From NCBI GenBank assembly GCA_002189035.1, contig CM007991.1, positions 3,658,001 through 3,722,000 of the forward strand: 64,000 nt of DNA, read 5' to 3'. The notes beneath the pieces are model-generated. The model was given only the letters and a program-made list of their open reading frames with translations. It had not been told where the DNA came from and searched no databases. Position numbers and translations under genes: made by a program. This DNA is from Utricularia gibba. Its lineage: Eukaryota > Streptophyta > Magnoliopsida > Lamiales > Lentibulariaceae. Position 1 is the stretch's first letter. Each line of letters begins with the position of its first letter. Of this stretch, positions 11,510 to 23,356 are shown in pieces.

Positions 11510-14500
11510 ATGGAGTCTATTACGGAGGATCAACTGATGGAACTCGCGGTGGTGCCGTCCGCGACGTCCTATGGGGAGTTATTGGAGGCACAACGGGAGC
11601 TTCTGCTGAATCAGATGGAAAAACTACAGGAGTTAGTCGCGGTTCAGTGTAAACTGACGGGCGTCAATCCGCTTTCACAAGAGATGGTATCGGTTTTCGT
11701 TGACCTCGGGATGTGTAATTGGATTGGCCATTGATTTTGGAAAAATTAACGAGTTTGATTTAAATTTATGCAGGCTGCTGGGCGCTATCCATCAAGATTG
11801 GTGAGTTTCCTTCACTCTTTCTGTTTTATACGATTTGCTGTAATCTTAGGGTGAATACCGAGTGAATTCCTATCAATTCGTTTGCTGTACGGCTAGACGT
11901 CAACTAAATGTGCAATTCGTCATTTTAGGGAAGAGACCAAGAGATTTGATGAACCCCAAGGCTATAAAATACATGCAATATGTGTTCTCCATCAAGGATT
12001 CAATCAGCAAGCGAGAGACAAGAGAGATTAGTGCTCGTTTTGGAGTCACATCTACTCAGGTTCATTGTTCCGTTTCCAGCTCACCGTGTCGCTCATCTTT
12101 CCGCCATTGTTTTTTTTTAATTATTTCATAAAATTTATGCTTCTTGGTTTAATTGTGACAGGATCTTGGAATTCATCTTCTAAAGATTTACTTATACCAT
12201 ACTGCTTATCAGTTGTCTCGTGCCCTTTATTTCTAGGTTCGGGACTTTTTCACCGGACAAAGATCAAGAGTTAGGAAATTAGCAAGATTATCTGGAGAGA
12301 GGAGTAATAAATGTGATTTGCTGCCTTCTACCTCGGGTTATGATGAAGCCATGGAACAGCCGATCCCTTTAAATACCATCATTCCTTCTACGGTCGAGGA
12401 AGGGGCTTCTAACTCTAAGGGCAATGACATTCTATCGGAAGTGGAGAAATCAGACTTGCATTTCACCAAAAATATTTTTAGTTCTATGAGAAAAGAAGAA
12501 TCGTATGGTGAGCAGGTTAAATTGCTTAGATGGATTCTGCGTATAAAAAACCCTTCGGTTCTGGATTGGTAAGTACAATTTTGTGAATGGAACAAGAGCG
12601 ATCCTTTTCCCAGTTTGATATAATGCTGGTGCTGTTGCAGGTTTTTAATTGAAGGGGGTCTGTTGATATTGGCTACTTGGGTGGGTGAGGCTGCCAAAGA
12701 AGAGCAAACGAGCTATTTGAAGGTCATCATGAAGGTGCCACTTTCTGATATTCTGATTCTCTTCTGTGCTTTATATTGAGAAACGATGGCTGTTCCTAAA
12801 GATGTTGCCATTTTAGGTGCTACACTACTTGCCGCTTCGTAATGCACTGCCTGCGCATGTGTCTGCTGTATTACAAAGCATCAATAAATTACGGTTTTAT
12901 CGGTTATCGGGTGAGTTCTACTTGCAATTATTGCCTCCAACTATTCTGTAGTATTTCCTGTTGATTGTGACTACTTGAAATTGATTTTAGTTTCCTTTAT
13001 ATTTAGCTGACTCTTTTCTAATTTGAAGATCAGATATTTCACACAGGGCGAGGGTGCTTTTATCCCATTGGAGCAAGATATTTGGTAAGAGTCTATCTTC
13101 AAAGAAGAACAATGGACCAAAGTCAGCAAGTGATCTGCAGGATGAGATGTTGCTGAAGCAAAGGCAAGTTCCTTGTCAGCAGATATACGTGCAACTGTAC
13201 CCTTTTCATTTTCTTACTTGGTTTTATTTCCTACAGCATTCGTGAGGTCATGGATGGTGAATCATGGGATTTTAAAGATGAGAACGCGGTAAGTTCATGT
13301 TGGGTTGTTTTATACCTACCAGTATCTGCGAATGCTCATGTTATGGGTAAAAACGCAGGCATTATCTATGGGATTGCTGTGTGATAATCCTGATAAACTC
13401 AGGTTTGTAGCTTCTTTTCCTATTTTTCCACTTGTCTGTTGTAGTTTTTTCGTTAATTTCGTGGATCATGGTGGAGTCTTTCTCTTCAGGAAATCACTAC
13501 CTGCTCAACCTCTGAAGTTGCTCGCTGCACCGGCAGATGAAACTGACAAAAAAAGGGGGGTGTTGCCATCTTGTATCCTTTTTCTTAGTTCAGTATTGGG
13601 ATTATTTTGTGGATTCTCCTAGGTGAGGAATTATTACCAGCTCAAATATTTGGTGCTCCTTAACGTGTTTCAGATACACGTGAGCGCAGGAAGGTTCAGA
13701 TATTAGAACAGCCAGGTCAAAAAGCAACTTCGAGGAATGCCCATTCCTCAAAAACCGCTCTTGCTCCTCAAAGTCGCCCACTTTCAGCTGACGACATACA
13801 GAAAGCAAAGATGCGAGCTCAATTTATGCAGAGTAAATATGGGAAGGCAGCATCTTCTGCTGAAAAGAAGACAGAGAATCAAAATGGGAGCAGCGTATCT
13901 GTCGGTTTACCTTCATCAGTTCCTAAGTCACTTGAGGGCAATCAAATTGAGGAGGAAAAGAAGATTGGGAGTGATGAATCAATTAGTGTTTCTAATCTAC
14001 AGGAAGTCCAGCCACCAAAAGTTGATGTGCCTCCACCAAAAACCCGGAAGAAAGAAAAGATCTTATGGCGGATGCCTCTAGGTATTTTTTCTTTGTATCT
14101 TAGCTTTAGTCATGGTGATATTTTTCAGTATGTACTCTCTATCCTTAGTCTACGTAGAGTAACTTGATCTGATAAACTCACTTGGTGCAATAATGTCTAA
14201 ATACCAGTTTGGTTATTGGCGTTGGTATAATGTCTCTATCTTTATCGAATGCAGAAATCAAAGTTTCTGAGGACTGGCATGTTGCCACTGGAGAGAGTAG
14301 TAAAGAAGTTGAGGTCCAGAATAACAGAACTAGACGTGAAAGAGAAGTAATTTACAGGTCGCTACAAGAAATTCCTTCTAACCCGAGAGAACCTTGGGAC
14401 CGTGAAATGGACCATGATGATTCACTAACCCCCCAAATTCCAATTGAGCAATTACCGGACATCGAGCCTGAAGAAACACCATCTGTATTACCAAACGAAA

Positions 14501-15779
14501 GAGAGGATTATACGGCTTCTGTTGCATCAACTTCATCTGCCGTTGCCGCAGCACCTGATCCTGAACTGCTTACTGCGTTGTTATTAAACCCTGATTTGGT
14601 TTTCGCACTGACTTCTGGGAAAGTTGGTGCTGTATCCAGTGAGGACATTGTCAAGCTCCTAGATGTGATCAAATCAAGCGGACAGAATTTGACAAGTAAC
14701 GCAGCGGCTCTACCAAGGAATACATGCAAAGTTGAGGTATCGCTGCCATCTCCCACACCGTCCAGCTCCACTGCACCGGTGCGTAATTTTTCCAAATTTA
14801 ACTTCATCATTGCCATTGAACCCACAATCTATTTAGCACATTTCAAGAGGATGATTACTCATAGTGTTGCATTCCACTTTCTGCCATTGCAACATCCACA
14901 ACCGAACAGGGATTTGGCCATTGGATGATAGAAACGTATAAAGTCATTCAAAAATGTAAAAAAGATGCCCCTAAGTTGTGCTTCTCATTTCTTCAACTAT
15001 TGTCTGCACCATGATTCCTTCCTTAGTCATCATCGTTATTATCTTATGTTGTGTTTGTATATCAAAAACCAAGAGCACCATTATGTTGCTTACTGTAGCT
15101 TTCCTTTTACGCGCAGAATGGTCTGAAGCCAGAGTTGCCTAGTAATCCATTTTCACGCCAGCACAATTCATCAATTTCTACTGGATATCTAGCAACTGGA
15201 GCAGCTCCCCTGCAAGGAAGGTCCTATGCACCGGCTCCGGTTGGCGCCGCCTCGCGAAGGGCTGAGCCGGAATACGGGTATGGTCAGCTGCAGCAGCAGC
15301 AGCAGTGGGATCTAACCCACCACCATATAAGTTCTGGTCTCAATTCCTCCAATACACATCACTTGACGACTACTGTGGCCAGCTCTCACTGGGCTGCACC
15401 CTCTGTCGACGTTAGGCTCTCAGCACCTCCTGCAAGAGCTCATCACATTCAGCTACAAACTCCAAATCTTGTGCAGTCATCTTATTTACCAGAGCATCTG
15501 GTTCCATCAAAACATCAGTTTCAAAATAACCAAACGTTGAATAACTATAGGATTCAGCCTGGTGGAGGAGTGGTGCAGGGCAACTGGAGCCCGGAAAGCC
15601 ATCGGCAACATGAATATCTCCCGGGGCAGTACTACAACCAGGCAGGTTCCAGCTTGTTGCAGGGACAAAGGCCTGAAAGGGCTAGCAATGCGCAGGCTGC
15701 GCAACAACAACACCCTTTTGGTTATCGAGATCCCAGCCTTAGTGGAGCTGCAACAAGACGGTGGCCGGATCGAAGGTAG
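11510..15779 (+). CDS. LD: LUMINIDEPENDENS homeodomain protein (autonomous flowering pathway)
   Basis: Thirteen coding exons: 11510-11686, 11774-11800, 11929-12059, 12237-12568, 12641-12734, 12817-12910, 13034-13163, 13237-13288, 13359-13402, 13490-13572, 13674-14081, 14255-14778, 15117-15779. About 919 residues if one missing base in exon 2 is allowed. Diagnostic segments are CKLTGVNPLSQEM, the divergent homeodomain (KRPRDLMNPKAIKYMQ to VRDFFTGQRSRVRK), the TFIIS N-terminal-like region (VLHYLPLRNALPA), the SADDIQKAKMRAQFMQSKYGK segment, EPWDREMDHDDSLTP, and a Gln-rich tail. LD promotes flowering by lowering FLC-type repressor expression and is nuclear. Oddities: exon 2 (GGG at 11780-11782) is one base short of the frame that reads ALSIKIGKRPRD; a later donor at 11715 would restore frame by adding about ten residues. 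The intron after exon 7 starts with GC (13164). Confidence 0.93.
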
Positions 15780-16180
15780 CAGCATCGAGTCGACACAGAG
15801 GGGTAGAAGGATTTGTTGGCTGCGTTCATGAATTTGTGATTAGAAAGGTGGTGATCACTGGGAAATCTGCAAGGCTTATATACTCGAACCCGCTCCTTTG
15901 TTCTACAGCGGTTCCAGCAGAGAGACAGACAGACACTTTGTGTTGTGAAGTGGTGGAGTTGATCGAGTTTCTTGTATTAATCAATTTCATGGATTTATTT
16001 ATATTAACAACAACACAGTGATGTAGCAGTGGACGCAGAGTTGCAACATGCAGTTTGATGTTTTGAAATGCTCGTGATTGAATGCAGTATGGGCCATGGG
16101 GTCTAGTTTTCCATTCTCATGTTGCAATGTGAGCACCAACCCTCACCAGAAACTGAATAAAAATGCAAAAGAGAGAGAAA
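15780..16180 (+). other. LD 3' UTR and short spacer to tRNA
   Basis: Mixed-composition sequence with no conserved open frame, probably the LUMINIDEPENDENS 3' UTR. TTTT on the minus strand at about 16162-16170 can serve as the RNA polymerase III terminator of the adjacent tRNA gene. Confidence 0.5.
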
Positions 16181-16254
16181 TGGCGTCGCCCGGACTCGAA
16201 CCGGAGACCTTCAGTGTGTTAGACTGACGTGATAACCAACTACACCACGACACC
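16181..16254 (-). tRNA. tRNA-Val (anticodon AAC)
   Basis: Read on the minus strand, this 74-base stretch folds as a complete cloverleaf. The 7-bp acceptor stem pairs GGTGTCG with CGACGCC, with one G-T pair, and a discriminator A follows. The D-loop region contains TAGTTGGTTA. The anticodon stem-loop is CAGTCTAACACACTG with anticodon AAC. The T arm carries GGTTCGAGTCC, which also matches the internal B box. There is no intron. It decodes valine GUU and, through inosine, GUC. A T-run follows on the minus strand as expected for Pol III termination. Confidence 0.95.
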
Positions 16255-16589
16255 AAGTTTGTTCATGCATTTTGCGCCATGATCATAACAACACACAATA
16301 CACTATAAATTAATTCTTGACAAATACTTTGTAATTATGAGAAACCATTCTAAAGAGTGGACCTAAAAAAAGAAAACATATGCTATTGACGGCAACAATG
16401 ACTTTCATTTTGGATAAGGCTACCGCTTTGAAGTTTGAAGTTAGAAGGAAGCAGAGAAGGCAAAATCGGTGATCGGTTTCTCAAAACCACGTGCAGCATC
16501 CGGTTTCTCGCCTCGTCTCCGTACTTGGCGTTATAACTACCAGTGGGCACAGTTGGGTAGCTCTGTCTCGAGAGTTCAGAGTTTCAGCG

Positions 16590-17480
16590 ATGGAGAAACC
16601 AGCGATTGTGGTGGGTGTCGATGAAAGTGAGCACAGTTTCTACGCTTTGGAGTGGACGCTGAGCCACTTGCTAGTGCCCTATCCGCCCCAAAATTGTCCG
16701 TTCAAGCTCGTTGTTGTGTACGCTAAGCCTGCGGCCATCACCGCCGTCGGTCTCGCGGGGCCAGGTATGAGTATACTGATGTGGGCTGTTTGGGTTTGAT
16801 GAATTGGTGTGAAGTGACACGGTTGTGGTCTCTGTTGATGGGAATTTTCACGTTGAATTGCTATTGGGTCGGATCGCGAATAATGGTTTGTGGGAGCGAG
16901 TGATTTTTGGTGTATTGTGATTTGAAGGTACCGCGGCTTTGCTCCCAATGATAGACCAGGACTTGAAGCTGGTAGCTACGAGGGTGCTGGAGACGGCTAA
17001 AGGAATTTGCGAAGCCAAAACGGTACTTTTCAAAGCAGAGATCACTTACAGTCTTTATATTCCAAGCAAACACTGCCTCCTGCTTCACACAGAATCAAAC
17101 GTGTTGCAGGTGACTGATGTGATCCTTGAGTTTACTGAAGGCGATGCCCGTAATGTTCTCTGTGAGGCCGTGGAGAAGCACAACGCCTCCATTCTGATCG
17201 TGGGCAGCCATGGCTATGGAGCAATCAAGAGGTAACGTGTTTCTTTCAGTGCAAGCTCCTGCACAGAAACAAAAAACTGAAACTTGCGAGTTGTGATGGT
17301 TTGGTCTTCCCCATTACCATGTGCAATGGAGCCTTGATGACATTTCTCTTGTGCTTCGAGAGCCCGGGAAGCCTAACATTAGATGTGTGCTACGTATGTT
17401 GCAGGACTTTTCTGGGAAGTGTGAGTGACTACTGCGCACACCATGCGCATTGCTCTGTGATGATTGTGAAGAAGCAGTAA
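16590..17480 (+). CDS. universal stress protein A-like (USP) domain protein
   Basis: Four coding exons, 16590-16764, 16928-17022, 17110-17231 and 17405-17480, give 155 residues, the usual size of a single-domain plant USP. The N-terminus IVVGVDESEHSFYALEWTL is the first strand and helix of the Rossmann-like USP fold. The C-terminal half carries the ATP-binding pattern G-x2-G-x9-G-S: GSHGYG, then a splice junction, then LGS. The last strand is CSVMIVKK. Such proteins bind ATP and respond to hypoxia, drought or other stresses; the exact role is unknown. It is probably cytosolic since no targeting signal is seen. It is convergent with the Brix gene, with about 267 bases between stop codons. Confidence 0.93.
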
Positions 17481-17747
17481 TCATCAATATTGCATCTTCC
17501 TACCGCAACTGAGCATCGTTTGAGGAGTCCAAATTCAATTCATGATCATCTGCATGTAACTGCTGTTCCATTATAAAGTTCAGTGTGCTTTGGTTACTAA
17601 GAGTATCCCAAAAAAAAAGGAATCATATTTTATGAGGACAAAAAAGGATGTCTGAAGGGAGATATATAGCTCAAAATTATCGTTAACAAAAATGAAACCC
17701 ACCACTGGGATGCATTTGGGAGTTTAGGGTACGTTACATAGAAGCTA

Positions 17748-19289
17748 CTACTCTTCATCCCCAGCATCGTCTTCTTCCTCCTCATCCTCATCCTCATCTG
17801 CATCTTCATCTTCATCTTCATCTTCATCTTCTTCCTCCTCATCTTCATCATCGTCTTCATTGTGGTCATCAGCGCCACTCTTTTCCCCATTGTCTTCGGG
17901 CCTGTTGCCGGATTCACTGTAAATGACTCCACCAGAACATAATCCTTCCTCCACCTTCATAAGCTGCAGTGTCATCCTTGGACCGATCTCTTGAAGTCTG
18001 ACGGCACTCTTAGAGGATGCACGGTTAATTCTACCAAGATCTGCAGGTAGATCAACCATTGCTGCTTCATCATCAGCTTCGCTTTCTGATCCATAACCAG
18101 CCCTTACGAACACAAGAAGAAGGAATCAAATCAATCGTCTTCACGGAAAATAATCTCTATATCGGTGGTATAGACTGAAATGACATCTTACTTTGTCACA
18201 AAATCACTGACATCCTGAAGGTTTCTCAAATCAGGGACCTTATGATTCTGTACAATCTTTCTTATCCGACGAGACACCCCAACTGGCTGTAATCTGATGG
18301 AGTAGTGCCTGAAATCAATAAGTTTGGTGTCCTTGTTGTAGTTCAGTAGAACAATCCTTTGGCATGTCGAAACCTTGACCTGCAGCACAACTTATGGTGA
18401 GCTAAAAACTTTTGCATGCATATATGAGAAACAGGAAATATTATGAGAATGTCCCCAACCGTGTTGACGTCAATGGCAGGAAAAATGTTTTGAAACATTA
18501 TGGTGGTAAGCTTCAAATGTTGTTCACCAGTTCCAAATCCAGAGAGCACAATCTGCACACATGAAGAATTGAGCATAAGGACAATGCAAACTTCTATAAC
18601 AACCCCAAAAGGGATCAAGAGAAGCCCTAAAAGCATCAACATTTATGCGGGATCAAACTACCAACGGTGGACTTTTGAAAAGATCCTTGTGACATCTAGG
18701 TCGCAGCTGAGACTGAGCAACATCAGCTGCCAATGAATACTGGTTAATCTTGAACGTAAGAGTTGGGCCTTGGGGTGTCCTGCAAACTCTCAAGTATGGA
18801 GCCGCGTCGGTTTTCGATAAAATGAGAAAATGTGTAACACCCATTGGACCGGCAACATTCAGGAAGTCCTTGAGATTGTTGCGTTTTTTTTCCTAACAGT
18901 ACACACAAAATGCATAAGAACATCATCGTTGGGAAAGCAGCTTATACTGTAAAAAAATCCTTCATTCAAACAAAATGTGCTCAATTACAGAATTAAGTAA
19001 ATACCGAAGGCGCACACCTTCAGATTCAAGGCAGTGAATGGAAGCATCACTTTCCTCAAATCCATTTGAAATTGTCGCAGAACCCCTGGCAACTTCCCCT
19101 GGAAAACACGAAACTTTTTGGGATTTTATCTCCAGTTACATGGTCAACGGACGGCTGCTTCTTGATTTTCGATTTCACAAACGGCTTCCTCTTCTTCTGA
19201 AACAAGACCAAAAATTCATCAACATACATTGATCATGAAATAATGGAAAACCAAATCTAAACTAGGCTCACATTCCGAAACCTAGCCAT
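17748..19289 (-). CDS. PPAN: Peter Pan/SSF1-type Brix-domain ribosome biogenesis protein
   Basis: Six coding exons on the minus strand: 19289-19272 (MARFRN only), 19196-19018, 18892-18662, 18552-18460, 18379-18192 and 18102-17748. The product is about 354 residues. The Brix fold covers most of the protein: FRKV-like basic start, GPMGVTHFL, LRPRCHKDLF, VLSGFGTGEQHLKL, CQRIVLLNY, DFRHYSIRLQP and GVSRR. An extreme acidic tail of Asp/Glu follows from about residue 300. Peter Pan/Ssf1 proteins act in the nucleolus in 27S pre-rRNA processing for the 60S subunit. Exon 2 has an apparent one-base deficit: the CCCC at 19096-19099 would need five C to read SRGKLPG in frame. With that base every exon closes in phase; without it the frame stops before the end of exon 2. 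Confidence 0.93.
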
Positions 19290-19371
19290 CGAGAAAACTG
19301 CGTGCCCACCCCGACGAGCACCCCGGAATCCTTCGTTGTCTCTCGAAATCAAAATACAGAGTTTTGGCACC

Positions 19372-19470
19372 TAGGGTTTCCGTAAAAAATCGAAAACCCC
19401 AAATACAACAAATACAATTAACATTCTCCTCCCCCTAATGTGGGCCTCGCCCAGATTGAAAACTAGCCCA
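19372..19470 (-). promoter_or_regulatory. PPAN promoter: telo-box and site II motifs
   Basis: On the minus strand upstream of the Brix gene there is an AAACCCTA telo-box (19372-19379) followed by AGCCCA/TGGGCC site II-type words (19441-19446, 19465-19470). This pair is characteristic of plant genes for ribosome production and growth, where TCP factors bind site II. It fits the gene. Function is inferred. Confidence 0.6.
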
Positions 19471-19669
19471 TTATATTCTCGATCACCTAAAGCAGCCCAA
19501 ATAATTCATTTTTTTTAATTTCCACCAAAAATTGAAAAAAAAAATTCATGAGACGATTAAATGACAGTTTGATATTTATTTATAAAAACATTAAAAATAT
19601 TTCTTAAAAAAATAAACAATTTATTCGCATTTTGAATTACAATCAAGCAGCTCAAATCATAAACCTTAG

Positions 19670-20145
19670 TTTGATAGTGTTTGGTAATTAGTTTAATAGT
19701 AGTTTTAAAATATGTTTTATTTAATATGTACTATTGTAATAAGTTTTATTGAAAACGGAAGGAATTATATGTTTTATATTAAACCATATATTTATTACTA
19801 ATTTGACTTTTAAGCGATTACAATTAATAATTCTATATATAAATGGAACATACATGAAAATGAAATACATAATAAATATAAATAATAATAAAAAATATTA
19901 AAATTAATTGATTAATAATATTCTATCATTCATTATATAATTGTTTATTTTATTTTAAATATCCATTTAGAATTATTTATTTGGATTGTGATTTATTTAA
20001 AATCACAATCCAAATATCTTTTTATTATAAAATATAACACGTCCAAATCCACCTGTCAAGTATATAATAAACTTAAAACCATATAATATATTTTATTTTC
20101 AATCATATTATTAAAATCTTAAATCACCTACCAAACACGACCCTA
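19670..20145. mobile_element. possible degraded MITE with short inverted ends
   Basis: GTGTTTGGTA at 19677-19686 has its exact reverse complement TACCAAACAC at 20129-20138. The intervening 460 bases are AT-rich and non-coding. GTGTTTGG words are common in Tourist/PIF-Harbinger and related plant MITE ends. I could not see a clean three-base or eight-base target duplication, so the call is tentative. Confidence 0.35.
19979..20015. repeat. perfect 16-bp inverted repeat (hairpin)
   Basis: ATTTGGATTGTGATTT at 19979-19994 is followed after a 5-base spacer by its exact reverse complement at 20000-20015. It lies off-centre inside the possible MITE at 19670-20145. No T-run terminator or coding context goes with it. 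Confidence 0.85.
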
Positions 20146-21117
20146 GTCTTATATTAAAAACGTGGTTATCTTATTGGAGCCTAAAATCGTCATGCGATTT
20201 TGTTGCTTGTTTTGTATTTCTGAATTGGCGTGGGATGCAATCAATTTCAACGTCTTTGGTGTAGTAGCGTCCAGAACACAACACCATCAACCAAAAAAGT
20301 TGGTAAACCAAATTAAATTGTGTAACACCACAACAAGAACCCTAAAAGAGCAATCCACCTCCTTTGGTACTTTTAAGCAATGTTTCAAAATTTAGACCAA
20401 AATTTTTCGAGCCTTAGGATTTCGGATTTTTTCCTCGAAATGAAATATTTCGGAAATTTGCTCGAAATTACACCTTTTGAATTAAATCTAAAAACCAATT
20501 TTTTTTGGAATTCAAACAAAATTAACAAGATAGCATGATTTTTAGAATTCTCAAAAATTTTCATTAGTTAAATTAATGACAAAATTAGTCCTTATTATTT
20601 GGCACAAAGTGTGCCTTTCGTCTTTATTTGTAAAATTTAACTATAAAGTTTCACGTATTTTTTTATATTTAATCCTCTAAATTTGGTATGTCGAACATAA
20701 GTTAGTTTCGGAATTCCAAAATTTTATATACTAAACATTTTTTATAGCTAGAATATACTGGATCCTCAATATTTAAAAATAGTACATGTTTAATTTCTAT
20801 TATTTTAATATTTGATGAAATTTATTTTTAAATTAAATTGATATTATAAGTTGTTTGTTAGGGACGAGGAGGCTTGCAAATTAATTAACAGTTGAAATTT
20901 TTATTACAAATAAACAGCAGGGGTACATTAGTAAATGGTCGGCCGAGGCCATCCTTCTTAAAACTGGGGCGGGGACAGACCGAGGAATTGGAGGAGTCAT
21001 TAGGCAGCTTTAGAAACGCCACGCGCCGCCGCCCACAGGCCGGAGACGGGACGCATTACGCGTGGTTATTGGCTGATTTTTTTTCCTAGATACGACGCGG
21101 CGGGCTTGCTTTTGTAA

Positions 21118-23356
21118 ATGGGTTACTCTGCGAAGCCGGTAAAGTTGTGGCTCAATATAGTTCGTCCGATTCGGTACATGCTCCGCGAGCAACGCTTGGT
21201 TTTCCTTTTCGTTGGTATTGCGATAACGACGCTCGTATTTTCCGCCGTGCCTCATTCCGATCACCGAGGGCTGCTTCCTCCCGGTTCCGTTTCCGCCGAT
21301 TTCGATCCCATTCGCCAGAATCGCCACCTCGCGACTGGTTTCGAAATCAACTGGAAAAGTGGAAAAATTCCTCTCGGACTGAAGCCCAAGGTACAGCGTA
21401 TTGTCGTAACCGGCGGCGCCGGATTCGTTGGCAGTCACTTGGTTGATCGTTTGATTAGCAGAGGAGACAGTGTCATCGTGTTGGATAATTTCTTCACCGG
21501 GAGAAAAGAGAATCTGGCGCAACATTTTGGGAACCCTAGGTTTGAGCTTATTCGACACGACGTCGTTGAGCCCATTCTTTTGGAAGTCGACCAGATCTAT
21601 CATCTGGCATGCCCTGCATCTCCTGTTCATTACAAGCACAACCCTGTCAAAACGATCATATCCTTTTTCCGATTAAAGCTTCGTTCTTTCTCTGTCTACC
21701 ATTTCTATGTTGTTTTAGATCCTTAATTTTTGCTGGTACAAGACGAATGTTGTAGGGACACTGAACATGCTTGGTCTCTCCAAGAGAGTCGGTGCTCGGT
21801 TTTTGCTAACGAGCACCAGCGAGGTATACGGTGACCCATTGCAGCATCCACAAGTTGAGACCTACTGGGGCAACGTCAACCCAATTGGTAAAAATTTCAA
21901 TTCCAAATCTTCATTCGTAGGTCAAATTCTGCTGCTCTTTAGGCTTGTATTTGATTTTTTCTTTCAGTCAAACTTTTCACGGATCCCTTTGTCCCTACCA
22001 GCTAACTTTTCCTATACACCGACCGGTACCGTGGTTCATTTAATTCATGGGTCATGCCGTACCGGTGATCCGATCTGAGTAGCGATGCACGCTGCCATTG
22101 TTCAACTTTAACCTAGCCTTGGAATCTAATTTAGGTCCCCCATGTTCCTAAAGCATTCATAAAGCACCGAAATTTAGTGTTTTGAGAACTGGGGTTGGTG
22201 CCTATTTTAACTGTGGTGACTAAAAATGAGATCTTGTGGCTAGGGGTGGGGATTTAAGGGTTGTGGAACGCAATCACCTCCCCGTGTTGTGTTTTGTAGA
22301 AATCAATGTTGTCGTCTTGAACTTTTATCTTCATGGGGCTGAAACAGGGGTGCGCAGCTGCTACGATGAGGGAAAGAGGACAGCCGAAACATTGACTATG
22401 GACTATCACCGAGGTGCCGGTGTCGAGGTAAAATATCTCTTTCTCTCCTCTCCCTCTCACTTTCCAATGAAAAAAGGGACGTTTTTTGTTCCTTTTCCTC
22501 GTTTAGGGCACTGTCCACTCTTTAATTTTTGATGAATTGGACCACCGAATGCAACAGCCAGCCCCAAAAATAATATCTGTAGTTGAACTTGCTGTGTCCA
22601 ATATCTGCTACTTATTAGGGGAAATAAGTGGCAGCGGTCCCAAACAGGCTGGTGAACTAAATTCCAGCATACGCTGTGCAGTGAACTTGTCGGATGGAGA
22701 TCTCCATGTTTTAGCATGTCTAAGTCCCCAAATGTGGTTTTTTTACAGGTGAGGATTGCAAGGATCTTCAACACGTATGGACCCCGTATGTGTATCGATG
22801 ACGGCCGCGTTGTCAGCAATTTCGTTGCCCAGGTAAAGCATATGCCACAGAAGCCATCAGAAAAGTAGTTATTTCTTCATCCCTGAAACACTACTCACGA
22901 ATCACAGGCTCTGAGGAAGGAGCCATTGACGGTTTATGGCGATGGGAAGCAGACGAGAAGCTTTCAGTATGTTTCTGATCTGGTAAGCATTGCCTTCTTC
23001 GCATTGAGCTGTGTATTGTACATGTTGATGAGTTTCTGGTTTCTGTGAATGAATAGGTTGATGGGTTGCTTCGGTTGATGGAAGGGGAGCACGTGGGGCC
23101 TTTCAATCTTGGTAACCCTGGAGAATTCACCATGCTGGAGCTTGCACAGGTTGTCCAGGAGACGATAGATCCGAATGCAAAGATCGAGTTTCGGCCGAAT
23201 ACCGAAGATGATCCGCATAAGAGAAAGCCAGATATCACGAAGGCGAAGGAACAGCTTGGGTGGGAGCCCAAAGTGCCGCTGCGCGAGGGCCTTCCGATGA
23301 TGGTCGCCGATTTCCGGCAGCGAATCTTCGGTGACCAGAAGGAGAACCTTTCTTAG
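21118..23356 (+). CDS. UXS: UDP-glucuronic acid decarboxylase (UDP-xylose synthase), membrane type
   Basis: Six coding exons, 21118-21657, 21740-21887, 22348-22427, 22749-22832, 22908-22982 and 23057-23356, give 408 residues. A short cytosolic N-terminus with [11 protein letters not shown] precedes one membrane segment (residues about 27-44), as in type II Golgi UXS2/4-like enzymes. The short-chain dehydrogenase fold starts with the NAD-binding GGAGFVG (99-105). The catalytic Tyr-x3-Lys is YDEGK (Tyr235, Lys239). [17 protein letters not shown] and the C-terminal LGWEPKVPL are family signatures. It converts UDP-glucuronic acid to UDP-xylose, the donor for xylan, xyloglucan and glycoproteins. 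The first intron (21658-21739) begins ATATCCTT and ends AC, a U12-type AT-AC intron; without it VKTI would not join KTNVVGT. Confidence 0.95.
21658..21739 (+). other. U12-type AT-AC intron in UXS
   Basis: The 82-base intron opens with ATATCCTTTT, matching the U12 donor consensus, and closes with AC at 21738-21739. ATCCTTAAT (21719-21727) fits the U12 branch site and its A lies 13 bases from the end. Removing it joins codon ATC to AAG exactly as conserved in the protein family. No GT donor gives this join. Confidence 0.92.

Larger units (their letters stand above)
19480..21110. other. AT-rich divergent spacer between PPAN and UXS
   Basis: About 1.6 kb of strongly AT-rich DNA between two divergent genes. 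Short open frames (for example 20162-20395) have no recognisable family. It contains inverted repeats listed separately. GC content rises from about 20920, where the UXS promoter and leader probably lie. Confidence 0.6.
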
